Source: Cryptomeria japonica
Taxonomy: Eukaryota; Streptophyta; Pinopsida; Cupressales; Cupressaceae
NCBI RefSeq assembly: GCF_030272615.1
Contig: NC_081407.1
Span: forward strand, 436,326,230-436,390,229
Length of the DNA: 64,000 nt
Reading direction: 5' to 3'
The notes under the pieces are model-generated. The model saw nothing but the letters and a program-made list of their open reading frames with translations, was not told where the DNA came from and made no database searches. This document shows positions 48,332 to 59,046 of the stretch, one piece after another; the first letter of the stretch is position 1; each line of letters starts with the position of its first letter. The position numbers were made by a program, and so were the translations under genes.

Positions 48332-49759
48332 TGTATGCGGGAAAAGCTGGTCGATAGAACTCAATATGTGAAAAATGGAGCTCTATGGAGCTTTGCTCAC
48401 ACACTCACATGACTTCTTGGTGCAAGCTATGGATTAATGAAGTATCACTCAGCTTCCCAAGGTTGGTCCCATGGTTCTCTACCTTACACGGTCCCTCAAA
48501 CCAATGTTTTTGCTCTCAGATCACTGATCAAAATGGTTTAGGGATGGAAAATGTAAGAACGGGGGATGTTTTGATAGATTTTAGAATGAGATGCCTTCTA
48601 AGCTATGCATGATTCTAGAAATGCAATAAACTAATTATAAGATGACAAGTTTAGTATAAATACTATCCTAACATGATATATTAGTTAATGATTTAAGCTA
48701 ATGATAATAGAAATACTCTAAAATGCATATTAGATTGATTTCTATTTTAAAGAGAGGCTAAATGATGAGCATATATGAAAGCTTGAATATATTTGAGCAT
48801 AAGTATGATGCTACAAACTTGGATGATCAAAATGGAGGAATGAGAGCTCTATTTATAGCAAAAATAGGGCAATGGATGGTCAGGATTGAAAGAGTTGATC
48901 AAGGGTTGAGTTTTAAAGTTGGGAATCTATGTTTGCAATTTGTACCAATGAAATGATGACAATTGTCAACATAGGGTTGGGTTGAGAGAAGGGGTTGGAG
49001 GCATTAAATGCCTGAGAAGACCTTATGGTTATCTAGAGGGTAAGGGTCAAGCTTAAGTTAAGATTACCCATTGGATTAAGAGTTAATCCAAGGATAAACT
49101 CTTGTGCAAATGATTAAGGAATAACCATGGTCAAAGTAATGAATTCTTGAAGAGACCCTTGGGTTGGATGAAGGTTAAGTTAGGCAAAAAGTCTCTAACC
49201 ATGTAAGAGGGTTGAATTAACCATTAATGGTTTGGGAGACTTTGGAAAATTAAGTGGTTGAAGACTTGAAGCCTTTAATGGTTATCAAAGACTTTAAGGG
49301 TTTGAGAAGTGACTTCCCTTTGTTTAGGGATGTGACAAAGTTTAGAAGATGGGTTAGGTTAATTTAGAAGTGATTAGAAGGGTCTAGAAGAAATTTAGGA
49401 ATAGGTTTAGGAAGCAAGTGGGAGATGTAGGAAAATGCAAGTGGATGGAGGGATAATAGGATTTAATTGAAATAAAGTTAATTTAATTCAATTTGGTTGC
49501 AATTTGGGGAAATTAAATAAATTAGATTTATTCAATTTAGGATAACTTATTTAATTAAATTTGAATTTAATTAAAAGTGGATAGAAGGGATTTAATTGAA
49601 TAAAATGATTTATTCATTAAATGGTATAGTGAATTTAATCGAGTAATTTACTTAATTAAATAGAGGAATGCGGGTAATTTAATTAAATTGGATTTAATTA
49701 AATAGAGAAATGAAAATAAAATATTCATTTAGGAATATGGTCATTTTTATACGTCTACA
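48332..49759 (-). repeat. Element D 5' LTR
   Basis: 1428 bp, minus strand TGTAGACG...CGCATACA; direct repeat of 31443-32870. Confidence 0.93.
48850..48857 (-). promoter_or_regulatory. TATA box of element D 5' LTR
   Basis: Minus strand TTGCTATAAATAGAGC, unchanged in the other LTR (31961-31968). Likely drives the genomic RNA. Confidence 0.65.
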
Positions 49760-49991
49760 ACAGCCATGGTAACCGGTAAGAACATATCAATCGAGACAAT
49801 ACCAAAATCCACATCTCACTGGAAACAAAGCCAAATTCTATGAAAATCAAACATGATAAAGACCATGAACACAAGGGAATAAACCCAAAACCATAATTCT
49901 AAACACTCAAACATGAATAAATATCACGCTCTCAAGCAATTCCATTGTAAACTGCCCAATCGGTAAGAACTAGACCAGTGCTCCGGCATCA
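49760..49991 (-). repeat. TRIM array LTR 4, right piece
   Basis: Continues 31442; matches 27600-27839 in LTR 1. Ends CGGCATCA. Confidence 0.85.
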
Positions 49992-50210
49992 AAATATGCA
50001 TAAAATCTCTAATAGAATCTATAAAATGGACCTCAAATCATCAATTCGCGGACCCTTACAATGACCCAAATCCTACAATTTATATAGTTTTACCCAACAT
50101 CCTAGGAAATAATCATCCCTAAATTAAGGATTACAAAAAGAAAGGAGTCGTAGTTGACATGCAAGTCTCTGCCTTTGAACTCCAATTAAGTACTACAAAA
50201 CTAGTACTCA
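49992..50210 (-). repeat. Gypsy E 5' LTR, promoter-side piece (end uncertain)
   Basis: Unrelated to the TRIM units; follows on from 26922. Contains a minus-strand TATA box (AAACTATATAAATTG, 50080-50086). The outer end is put at ...TACTCA (50210), where the minus strand reads TGAGTACT and the B2 ORF frame stops; an error of tens of bases is possible. Confidence 0.45.
50080..50086 (-). promoter_or_regulatory. TATA box in element E LTR piece
   Basis: Minus strand GTAAAACTATATAAATTGTAGG. Supports reading this block as the U3 side of an LTR. Confidence 0.45.
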
Positions 50211-53200
50211 AGGTTCACTTCCAAAATGGTGCTCTAGAAGTAGATATTTTGTAACATGCATAAATCTCGCCAAAAATGGAAGTATGAGAGGCAAATCCAG
50301 TTGAAAACTCAGTTGGGGTGATGGTGACGGTGCTCTAGCATGCATTTTCTTTTTACAACTACTTGTTTTGCTTTTGTTGTTCTTGTAGTTTTGGTAGTTC
50401 GTGAGGAGACATTCCATGGAATCAACCAGTGGGTCAACAACATACTTAATTTGGAACTTAGATACTCTAAGTATCTCTTTTGAATTTTCCAAACTGTTGA
50501 CCATATCAGCCATTATTGGCTCTGCACCCTGACATTGAAACACCACATGCGAGTACCTATCCATGATTTCCATAGTAAATTCCATGGTGTTTGCAAAATG
50601 GTCAGCAATGTATGAATCCCATCTGCTGAGTATGGTTTCTTGATGTAGCACTCCTTCCTGCTTAAGGCTATAATCATACTTTCCCAACAACTTAACTATG
50701 AGTTGTTCATATTGATCAAGTGTCTTTAGAAGTGGAGGCTTCTCTTTAAGAACCTTATCATGACACTACCCCACGATCTCTATTTTTAAATCTGTGATAT
50801 CTATATAAGACTGTAAATTATAAAAAAATTCCCCTCCTAAAAAATCTTCCTTTGTAATGATTTCCTCTCCCAGTGTTTGAATTTTCTTGAGCATCTTTTT
50901 TAATTGGCATAGATGGGAGATCTATTGTTCCCATTGCTTGGAACATGAAACAAGAGCCTTTTCATTATCATAAGCTTCTAAGACCACTTGCAATGTGCCT
51001 TTTAAGAACATTCTGAATTTATCAAATTGATCGCTTGCCCGCCTTAATTGTTGAGGCCACCTTTCTCATCTCATACAATGCTTTTATGTCACCTTGAGGA
51101 AGTGATGAAGTAGATGGTAAAGGATCATCAGTTCTGGAATCAAGAGGTTTGGATATCTCTCTGATTAATTGTTTTTACTGCCTCAATTGTGCCTTAAACT
51201 TTCCCTTGGTCTTGTATTCCTTCTCCATCCTTGATTGGACCTTAGAAAATTTAGCAACTAATGTAGCCATCTCTTCCCACTTAGTCTATTTTCCCAAATT
51301 CACTATAGACACATGATATTAGGGGGTAGCTTGAGAGGTTCCTTTAGCATCTTGCATTGGTGCTGCTATATCGGCGACTACTTCTCTGGAGTCTATTCTT
51401 GAAAGATGATGAATAGTTTTTGGTTTCTTTGTCCTCCTTGTAGATTTTGTAATCGCATCTTGTAATATAATACTAGGGAGGAAGATCTTCCCTTTCATTT
51501 TAAAAGTGAAACTTAACCATTGTGGGATAGTGTCATCATGCTTCTCTCCCTATACTACTACTTCCACAGTGACCTTATTAGCCTTTAAATTTTGTTCTCC
51601 CTCTTGTTACTATTGACCTTCATCTTTCTGCTCCTCCTGTTGATGATCTTGTTGATCCCGCTGATTTGATGAGTTGGTGGTCTTTGCTGAAATTGAGCAA
51701 CTTGTTGGGAGAGACTAGTTTGAAGAGATTGGTTGAGCTATTGCTGCATTTTTTCTAATTTTTCAAAAACCTCTTCTTCAAATTGCCTTTGTGTTTCATC
51801 TTTATTCCCCTGCTCACCTCCTCCCAATTGTTGGAGTAAAATCTCCTGGTCCCGAGGAGTGAGGATCATCCTTTCATCTTGTTTATCTTCTTCATCATCA
51901 AGTGCCCCTTCTCCTATAACTTGTATATGAATCTCCATTGGTTGCACTTGTATGGTTGGCTCTTTTGTAGCTGTAGCAGGTTCCTCATGTGGTTCTATTA
52001 ATCTCTTTTCCACTTTCCTCTTTTTTGCTACAACTGCAATAGGCTCATCATCTTCATCTAAATTTGTTTTAACATTGTGGATGATGATCGTTTCTTGTGC
52101 TGGTACGAGAGTAGGTGTAGCTCATTTTGGAGAAGAAGCAGGTGGAGGTTGCACTTCAACTTCCTTTTCTTGAGAGGTAGAAGGTAGTGGTGTTTTAGCT
52201 ATCTTAGCTTGAGAAACACCTTCACTTGGAGAAAGACCAATTGTAGGAAGGATGGGAGTGATAGAAGCCTGCGGGATAGCTTGTAACCCCGTAGTAATCC
52301 AATGCTCTGCCATAGTTTTCAAAAATTAGGACTATTTCATCTTTGCATGTAATTGTCTCTTGAGCTCTCAACTGTCAATTGGCATTATTGCTTCTTCTGG
52401 ATCAGTGGAAGTGTTCTTTCATGAATATTACCTCATTCTCCTTATATATTCCTTGTGGAATTTGGTTTAAGGGTTATCAGATTCTTTCCCCTTCTTCTTC
52501 TCCTTAGTAGCACTAGGAGGGATTCTTAAACTTAACCATTGCCTCATCCTTTCCAAAATTTTTGTTGTAACAATTTCAATATCCAACTCTTCTTGATTGG
52601 GCCATTTGATAGGAGTGAGCGGTCTTTGGTCAATTCCCTTTTCTTTGAATACAGGGTCAAGTAGTTCACCGTTGTCTCTCAACTCCTTAGGGATATTTGT
52701 TTCAATCTCAAAATTCCTGATTTGGGGCACTGACAACCTATAATATCCCTTCTCTCTTACTTCAAAACTATCTTGGAAATTGGCCCAAAAATCCTCCAAC
52801 GCGGTCTTATGTCCTTCATATGATTTTGGTGTCATTTGCTTCAATTTTCCATAGGGATCATACCATTCGCAAGCATAATCAAACTCCTTTAAACTCAAAT
52901 CTTTTAATTCTTGCTTGGCTGCCCTTGATTCTTGAATGTTTGGACATGTATAGTGCTCAAGAGAAATAGGCAAGGTGATTCTGGTCTTATACTCGAGTGT
53001 TAATAATGTCTATAGAACCACAACTGCCTAGCATACTCCAAAATAATTATTCTGTTGCTGCAATATTTTGGTAGGAGGAATGGGTTACTTGTTAACCTGC
53101 TAACCTGAATTTAAGCAGATCATTGGTTTTGCAAGAACCAACACCCCCACATTTTAATCAGTTGCATGGCTTAAAAGGTTAGCGTATATCCTACATCTCC

Positions 53201-54134
53201 TGTCAAATTTTATTATTACAACATAAAAAAATGCATCATTTATCCTCTTAAAATGTAGCTTATCTTGAGAAAGAGGTAGCTGAGTATAATACTCCCATAC
53301 CCTTTTTTGTCCTTGCTCTTCTCCTAGTTTTCCCTTAGTCTTTAACCCCAAAAATTTACCATCTCAAGCGACCACCCATACTACATAAGAAGTCATGAAT
53401 AAATTCTTCATCTGCTCGACTGTAATTATCTGATTATGGATATTGTTGGAAATGATATGAGGCCAGTCAAAATAATCTTTTCCAATCAAAACTGTGGTCA
53501 TATAGTTAAACATCCATGTATGAAAGGTTCTACAATCTTCTTTCCCAAAAGCTTTGCTTAGCATAATAATAAGGTCTCTTTGGGGCTCTTGAAAATCCGC
53601 CCTTAGGATATCCATTGCTTTGAGACTGATTTTTATTAGCTCTGATAACCATGCCTCATTAATATGCCTTTTGTAATTAGAAGTGTCCTTTATAAACAAA
53701 GAAATATCCCATTCTTCTGTTGTCACCAATACCTTTTCCCTTACTAGTATTCCAAAATTCATTGCTATCATGTCTGGGGAAAGGTCCACAATTACATTTC
53801 CATTGGCATCCACACATTGTCTTGTTTCTGGCTGATAGTATTTTGCAATAGTTAAGACGAGCTTAGGTGACTGCATCACTTGAGGGAAAATGGTTGCTTC
53901 TACCAAGCCCGATCTTTTGATCCTACTATACGGGACTTCTAATGCTTTAGTTTGCAATTGAGATTCAATGTCCTCCAGCTCTATGTGGCTAATCTCTATA
54001 TCGGTTACCCACTGCACTTTGTCTTCCAACTTGGAAGCGAGAGTTTGTCCCTGATATTGATATTTCATCGTTACCGATTTCTTGTCCAACTTTACTTCTT
54101 CTTTGGTCTTCTTCTTGCTTGGGGATGGGTCCAT
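50211..54134 (-). pseudogene. Element B giant ORF, ~1,300 codons, unknown function
   Basis: ATG at 54132-54134. Open pieces 53364-54134, 53154-53351, 52467-52973, 52122-52322, 51738-52013 and 50211-50690 share one frame; near 51000-51700 the better reading shifts frame and back. N-terminal domain (~255 codons): basic start, then CVDANGNVIVDLSPDMIAMNFGI, NEAWLSELIKISLKAMDILR, FHTWMFNYMTTVLIGKDYFDW and MTSYVVWVVA, which recalls repeat-linked plant proteins but no named family. Next a second folded part (LSLKEFDYACEWYDPYGKL, EDFWANFQDSF), Ser/Pro/Gln-rich and acidic linkers, a coiled coil, and a C-terminal part with a Lys/Ser-rich segment (50310-50400). Truncated by E, so the real end is missing. 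Confidence 0.6.
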
Positions 54135-55547
54135 CAATCTCCTTTATCATGCAAGAAGAGATCCATAACTAGCTATTATATCATATTATAAAATCATCAC
54201 ATACTCTAGAACTTTGAGGTTCCAAGGCACAAAAACTCTCCAAAGTAGCTAATTTCGGGACTCCAAGGTTCCGGGGTTCTGAGTTAAGAAAAGATAGAAT
54301 ACAACTAACTCTGGAACTTCGGGGTTCCCGGGTTTCGAGGTGGGTAAAAACACTATAAGGATCAACTTTGGAACTCTAAGGTGGGTATAAACACTATAAA
54401 GATCAATTTAGAAACTCCAAGGTTCTGGGGTTCCGAGGTGGGTAAGACTTCTCAAAACACAAACTTTGAGATTCGGGGCTTTTAGAATGCTAAAACTTCA
54501 GAATTTTGAAGTTCTGGGTAGGTAAGACGAGAAAAAAAAATGAGTGCCTCAGGATTTCGAGGTTCTGGGATCTCGAAGTGTAGAGACCAGGGTTTCGCGA
54601 GGCAAAAAAAATGAAAAAGGCCCAAAATTTATTGAAAACATGCAAATCTAATATAACCCTAGCTAAAAAAAAGCATGAAAAAATGAGAAAGGAAAGCAAC
54701 ACAACAAAGGAAACCAACCTGGAAAGGTGACAAGACAGAAAGCACGAGTGAGTGAGGAGGCATAATGGGCAGGAGGAAGAGCTCAAATTTTGTAGAAGTA
54801 GATTGCACAAATGAATGAAAATCATTCATTTTGGCGTATTTATACTCCCCCCATTGCAACCGTACAACATCACTAAACACGACCTTGGGACTCCAAAATT
54901 CTGGGGTCTCGAGACAAAACAAAGAGAAGCTCAGAACTTTGGGGTTCCGGGGTTCTGAGGCTCTGAACAAAATACAAAAACATACCTTGGGACTTTGGGG
55001 TTCTGGAGTTCCGAGGTGGAACACAAAACAAGATCAAGATTCTGGGGTTTCGGAATTCCAAGGAGAACACAACAAGGCACAAAGATCTCGGTATTCTGGA
55101 ACTCTGGGATGTTGAGGCTTCAACAAGAAAAAAACCGCAAGACTTAGGAACTTTAGGATTCCGGGGTTCCAGGGTCTTGAAGCAAACAAAAAGGGAGGAC
55201 CCCGAGACTTCGGGGTTCTGAAGTTTTAGGGTCATGATAGAGAACAAAAGAACAAAGGGACAAGGAAACCATTTCGGAACTCTGGGGTTCTAAGGTTTTG
55301 AAATAGACCAAAAGAAAGAAAAAGAGCAAAGAAACCATTTCAAAACTCCAAGATTCTAGGGTTTCGAAATAGAATAAAAAACAAGACAAAGATCACCTCA
55401 GGACTCCTAGGTTCTGGGGTTCTGAGGTGAATAGAACAAAAACATAAAGGCAAAACAAAAAGAAGAAAGACAAACAAGAAACAACAAAGGGGGGACCAAC
55501 ATTTTGAAATCAAAGAAAATGATGGGGTGGGTATGCAAGGCATAACA
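54135..55547. repeat. GGAAC/GTTCC palindrome array, B2
   Basis: About 18 units related to GGAACTCCGGGGTTCCGAGG at 30-90 bp spacing (for example 54310, 54412, 54550, 54935, 54990, 55145, 55275, 55402), split by an array-free stretch at 54600-54880 holding the TATA box. Decay differs between B1 and B2. Overlapping frames are not genes. Confidence 0.7.
54837..54844 (-). promoter_or_regulatory. TATA box of element B, copy 2
   Basis: Minus strand GGGGGGAGTATAAATACGCC; matches 10189-10196. Confidence 0.68.
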
Positions 55548-56650
55548 GTACCCAAATTTATCTCTTCAGTTATTTCCACAGACAATGTTGATTTGTCCTT
55601 ACCTGACGGGGTTATGTCCAATCTTCCACCTTTGGGCACCTCAGAGAGGTTTTCACCTGCAAGAACGTCCTTTTTTTTTATTTGTTGGTGGTCAGAGAGC
55701 ACCTTGCAGTTTTCACCTGGAGACCTATTCTTTTGATTTTTTTCTTTTTAATTTTCTTTTTCAATTTTGCGAATGGAAGATGGAGTTGACTCCCCAAAAT
55801 ATGTTGTGGAATCTAAATCAATAGCAAATCTGGCCTTGTGATCACCTTGTGGTATGCCTTCTCTAAGCTCAAGGAATTCTGCTATTGCCTCATAATTTTC
55901 AAAGAAATCTAATTGAAGTGGTCCTTGTTGGCCGCATTGAATAAGTTGTGGGTATACAAGAGGCATGTCATCATTCATTTCAGTAAAGGTTTGGATCAAG
56001 ATAGTAAAGACATGAATGTCAGTGGTATCACTATCTGAGCTACTTGTGTCAAATTCGGTGCTAGGATTCCAAAATGATTCTATCCAAGCTTTAGGGCATG
56101 TTTTGGGGGGAGGAGGAATTTTATGTTTGTCTTCCATAGGCAAATCATCAGGGTTAATAAAGACATTATCAAGGGCATAAAAGCTAGAGAAATAAGAGTC
56201 CCACTCCCATTCATTAGAGTCAGTTTCAGGATGGGTGTCCTTAGGTGTTGTTTCATCATCCGAATCATGCCCTTTTTCACATGTAGTCACCTTGATAGAT
56301 GAGATTCTGATTCACAATGGTACAAAACCTAAGCCCAAATTTTTATGTTGCTTCTCGGGAAGGACATGCTCTAATATTCCTTTTTTGTCAGATCTCAAAC
56401 CATTGCATCCATCATATCCCTTCTTCCGCATTATGGTAAATCCTTTGCCATATTGTTCTACTGGAAATTTGATAGGTGGAGTGTATGTTGTTTCTGCTTC
56501 ATCTTTATAGAGACATCTTGATACGTCATCATCCAAAGTTTCTCTGTTCAGTTCACCCCACTTTGTAAATGCAGTGGGAGGTTGATATTGGATGATTGTT
56601 TTAGATTCCTTTTGCAAAAAATGTTGCTTTCCATGTGATTTTGGGGACAT
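55548..56650 (-). pseudogene. Gypsy F protease-RT linker with G-patch-like segment
   Basis: One frame through 56650-55548 with a few stops. YGKGFTIMRKKGYDGCNGL and KNLGLGF correspond to the G-patch-like segment of D; the acidic Ser/Asp linker follows, and GENLSEVPKGGRLD plus EEINLGT match the stretch just before RT in D. The frame ends exactly where B2 begins. F is a relative of D, not the same family. Confidence 0.72.
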
Positions 56651-56653
56651 AGG
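55548..56653 (-). mobile_element. Gypsy fragment F (Tat-like), split by B2 and G
   Basis: Minus-strand polyprotein piece between two insertions. It is the outermost element of the nest visible here; its remaining parts lie outside the window on both sides. Confidence 0.7.
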
Positions 56654-57862
56654 TGTAGCATCCTAAAATTGCGACACTTGCAATTTCGACTGCATTTGGG
56701 TCTTCACGATGGCGGCGCAACGTTGAACCTGAATGGAGACCCTAAAAATTGCTTGTGACACCAAAAACTACATTTTTCTGCACCTTGGCATGATCCCTCC
56801 TTACACCCTGCTGTCCCGGGAGGTGGGACCATGGCGCCCAACGCCTTGGTCCCTGGCCCTATTTTGGGCCTGGTCTCTTGTTGGGCATCGGGTCTTTAAG
56901 TTTGCAATTTGGAAACTAATGTTTCTAGGTCGGCCTAAGGTCGGGAAAATTAGTCTCTCAACCCTAATTGACAAGTATATAAACTACTTTTCCTCTCCTA
57001 GAAAGGGAGGAGAAAAGAGGAAGAAAATAAGCAAGAGCAAAGGCAGAAGCGATATTCAAACATTCAAACATTCAAGCATTCAAGCATTCCTTCAAGTAAT
57101 TGAGCATTCTAAGTCTCCATTCAAGGCTAAGTGTTGCATTCAAGACAAGGATTCAACCATTGAAGAGGAGATCACTTACAACACATTACATACAACATAC
57201 ATTACACCTTCGCATGGAAGAATACAAACATTCTTACAACAAGGTATCAGTACTTGTTTACATTACAAACATTTACATTTACAGCATTCTCATTTCTTGG
57301 TTAATTCCAAAACCGGGGTTTGACCTAAAGGCAAACCCCTAATCCCTAACCCCACAATCATCCTCTCTTTTTTGTGTGTAGGTTGCAGGTACGCGGCTGT
57401 AATTGAAGATCTGGAATCCTTGTGCAGAGATGAACAGATCCCCCTTCGTTTCGCGGATTTTTCGGAGGACCGTGTGCACGCCGGGCGCCATCGTCCCGTC
57501 AACTTTCGCTCAAATTTGCAGAACAGCATTGTCTCGACATTTTACTGCTAATTCCAGGTCCGCAGCTTTATCCCGTATCCCTATCTCTGTTTATAAGTGA
57601 ATCTTTCTTACTTTACATGCATTCCTAGTTCAATCATTCTATCTACATTCTTTACAAAAGAGGGTATCCTTGATGTCTTAACCCTTGAAACTCATTTAAA
57701 ATCTAGTCTTGCATTGCGTGGGATTGGATCTTGTGGGTTTCAACCCCTCTTTTGAATGTAAAGTCTCTCCTAAGTGAAAACCATCAACCCTAGTGACCTC
57801 CCTTCTCTCTCCTTGGAGTTGGGGAGGGGAGAACAACTAGGGTTTGATTTTTCCGCTTTACA
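56654..57862 (+). repeat. Element G 5' LTR
   Basis: 1209 bp, TGTAGCATCC...CTTTACA. Contains one copy of the 31-bp GGACC unit (56826-56856), a TATA box, a CATTCAAA short repeat (57055-57095) and one copy of the GTGCAC hairpin (57467-57496). The ~196-codon frame inside recurs in both LTRs and is not regarded as a gene. Confidence 0.9.
56976..56983 (+). promoter_or_regulatory. TATA box of element G LTR
   Basis: GACAAGTATATAAACTAC, conserved in the right LTR (63651-63658); start site expected in the following purine-rich block near 57005-57015. Confidence 0.7.
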
Positions 57863-57865
57863 TTT

Positions 57866-57884
57866 TGGTGAACCTGACGTGAAC
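57866..57884 (+). other. Element G primer binding site
   Basis: TGGTGAACCTGACGTGAAC three bases after the LTR. tRNA not assigned. Confidence 0.65.
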
Positions 57885-58236
57885 AGCCTAATTCTGATTA
57901 TTCATGGTTAGATCTGAAAAATTTGCTTCCTTAATTACATTTCCATGTTTGATCTTTTGCAAATTTTAGAGGCTAATTGCATAAAAACCCTAAAATTTTC
58001 TTTTTAGTAATTAAGCTTGTGAAATGTTTAATTGTTAATGCTTGTTTTAGATCTACCCTTCTATTGCAAATTGTCAATGCATATTTGTGCTTTAATTATG
58101 AAAATTAAGTGGTTAAGTGTCAAAACCCTAATTTTTAAAACCTTCTTGGTTCAACCTTTGACTGATAATTTTACTAATCAAAACACCTCCAAATCGACTG
58201 TAACTTTGGATTCCGCAATAAAATCACAATATCTCT

Positions 58237-58317
58237 CATCCCTGAAAATTTGGAAAAAAGTTGCGAGGACCGTGTGCACCCCGAGCGCCATCGTCCCCGA
58301 CATTTTTTCTGAAATTT
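58237..58317 (+). repeat. Leader repeat 1 of element G with GTGCAC hairpin
   Basis: CATCCCTGAAAATTT ... GGACCGTGTGCACC ... GACATTTTTTCTGAAATTT. The segment 58267-58296 can fold: GGAC/GTCC and GTG/CAT pairs with one C-C mismatch. Confidence 0.7.
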
Positions 58318-58858
58318 CAGGAGCTAGATCTTACTGTATTTTTCTGCTAAAATCCAGAATTTTGGCTGATTTTATCAATTCTAACACTTTCAAAATTAAA
58401 GTCAAATTTGGTCTAGTGATTGCTTGGATAAAGGCTTATAATCATTCAAAAATTGTTGAAATTAAAATTCATATCAAAATTGTATTCCTTAGTGTCCTAA
58501 ATCTGAAAAGTGTGTTGGCATTCATTCGAAATTTCAGTGCTTTATTCAAATTTTTACAATTTGTGACTTTTGAAATTAGGTGTTTAACTACAACAACTTT
58601 GATTTCCACTTTCAAATTTGAATTTTGCATGAAATTGAGTCAACTTTTAAATTTCAAAGCCTGCATTGCTTTCAGTATTCCCTCTAAAATCATAAAATTC
58701 AAAATTTCAGTTTCCCTCTCTTTTTCAAAATTCAAAATTTGCATTTTTCAACAATCTTGGTAGGGTTCAATTTTGAGATTGCAACTTTATTTTGGCCTAT
58801 CTACAGATCGTAAAATCACTCAATTTTTTCAGATTAGCTTTAAAATCATCATAACTTT

Positions 58859-58940
58859 CATCCCTGAAAATTTCAAAAAAAGTTGCAAGGACCGTGTGCA
58901 CTCCGTTCGCCATGGTCCCTGACATTTTTTCTGAAATTTT
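58859..58940 (+). repeat. Leader repeat 2 of element G with GTGCAC hairpin
   Basis: Same unit; here 58889-58918 gives an 8-bp stem GGACCGTG/CATGGTCC (one G-T pair) around a 14-base loop that begins TGCAC. Confidence 0.7.
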
Positions 58941-59046
58941 GGGAGATTGTCCTGATTGCATTTAACAGCTTAACTCTAGGAGATTGGCCGATTTTATTGA
59001 AATTTGCTACCTATAAAATTCAAAATCTTCTCTCTCTCTTTAGTGC

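Larger units (their letters stand above)
31443..49759 (-). mobile_element. Element D: 18.3-kb Tat/Ogre-like gypsy with antisense plant-mobile-domain ORF
   Basis: LTRs 48332-49759 (5') and 31443-32870 (3'), both 1428 bp, roughly 98% identical (about 28 differences by eye). Primer site TGGCGCCCACCGTGGGG, polypurine tract GAGGGGCAAAA, target flanks ACAAC (31438-31442) and ACAGC (49760-49764). Minus strand: ORF1-like stretch, gag, protease, G-patch-like segment, RT, RNase H, second RNase H, integrase in one frame of about 2,490 codons (45236-37767). Plus strand, between integrase and 3' LTR: a TATA box and a plant mobile domain ORF. Tat-lineage elements with extra ORFs, including antisense ones, are known; the double RNase H and great length fit that lineage. 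Confidence 0.92.
26923..49991 (-). mobile_element. TRIM-like tandem array: four LTRs, three 361-bp spacers, interrupted by D
   Basis: LTRs at 26923-27839, 28201-29107, 29469-30387 and 30749-31442 plus 49760-49991 (907-921 bp each). Between them lie spacers of exactly 361 bp (27840-28200, 29108-29468, 30388-30748) ending, on the minus strand, with a primer-site-like TGGTATCA two bases from each LTR. LTR ends are TGATGCAG...CTGCATCA, an 8-bp inverted repeat in the best copies. No coding capacity. The flanks AAATC (26918-26922) and AAATA (49992-49996) suggest one insertion event with a decayed duplication, so the array was inserted or expanded as one unit inside the E LTR. Confidence 0.85.
50211..55547 (-). 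mobile_element. Element B, copy 2 (B2): retroelement-like unit with one giant ORF
   Basis: Right end ...GGCATAACA (55547), identical to the B1 end at 10865 but with different neighbours; here it interrupts the F polyprotein. From right to left: ~700 bp palindrome-rich promoter region, TATA box, ~670 bp leader with more palindromes, then a minus-strand ORF of about 1,300 codons cut at 50211 by E. There is no gag, protease, RT or integrase. The right part is probably an LTR, but the inner LTR end and primer site could not be placed. Confidence 0.65.
57863..59046 (+). other. Element G 5' leader
   Basis: Non-coding, AT-rich. A 243-codon open frame (58032-58763) lacks any recognisable domain and overlaps the leader repeats; I regard it as chance. 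Two ~80-bp direct repeats lie at 58237-58317 and 58859-58940. Confidence 0.6.

Noticed and set aside
56733-57323. 196-codon plus-strand frame, repeated at 63516-63998
   Set aside because: It lies inside the LTRs of G, spans the TATA box and has no domain; conservation is due to LTR identity.
58032-58763. 243-codon frame in the G leader
   Set aside because: AT-rich, hydrophobic by composition and contains the leader hairpin repeat; no sign of coding constraint.
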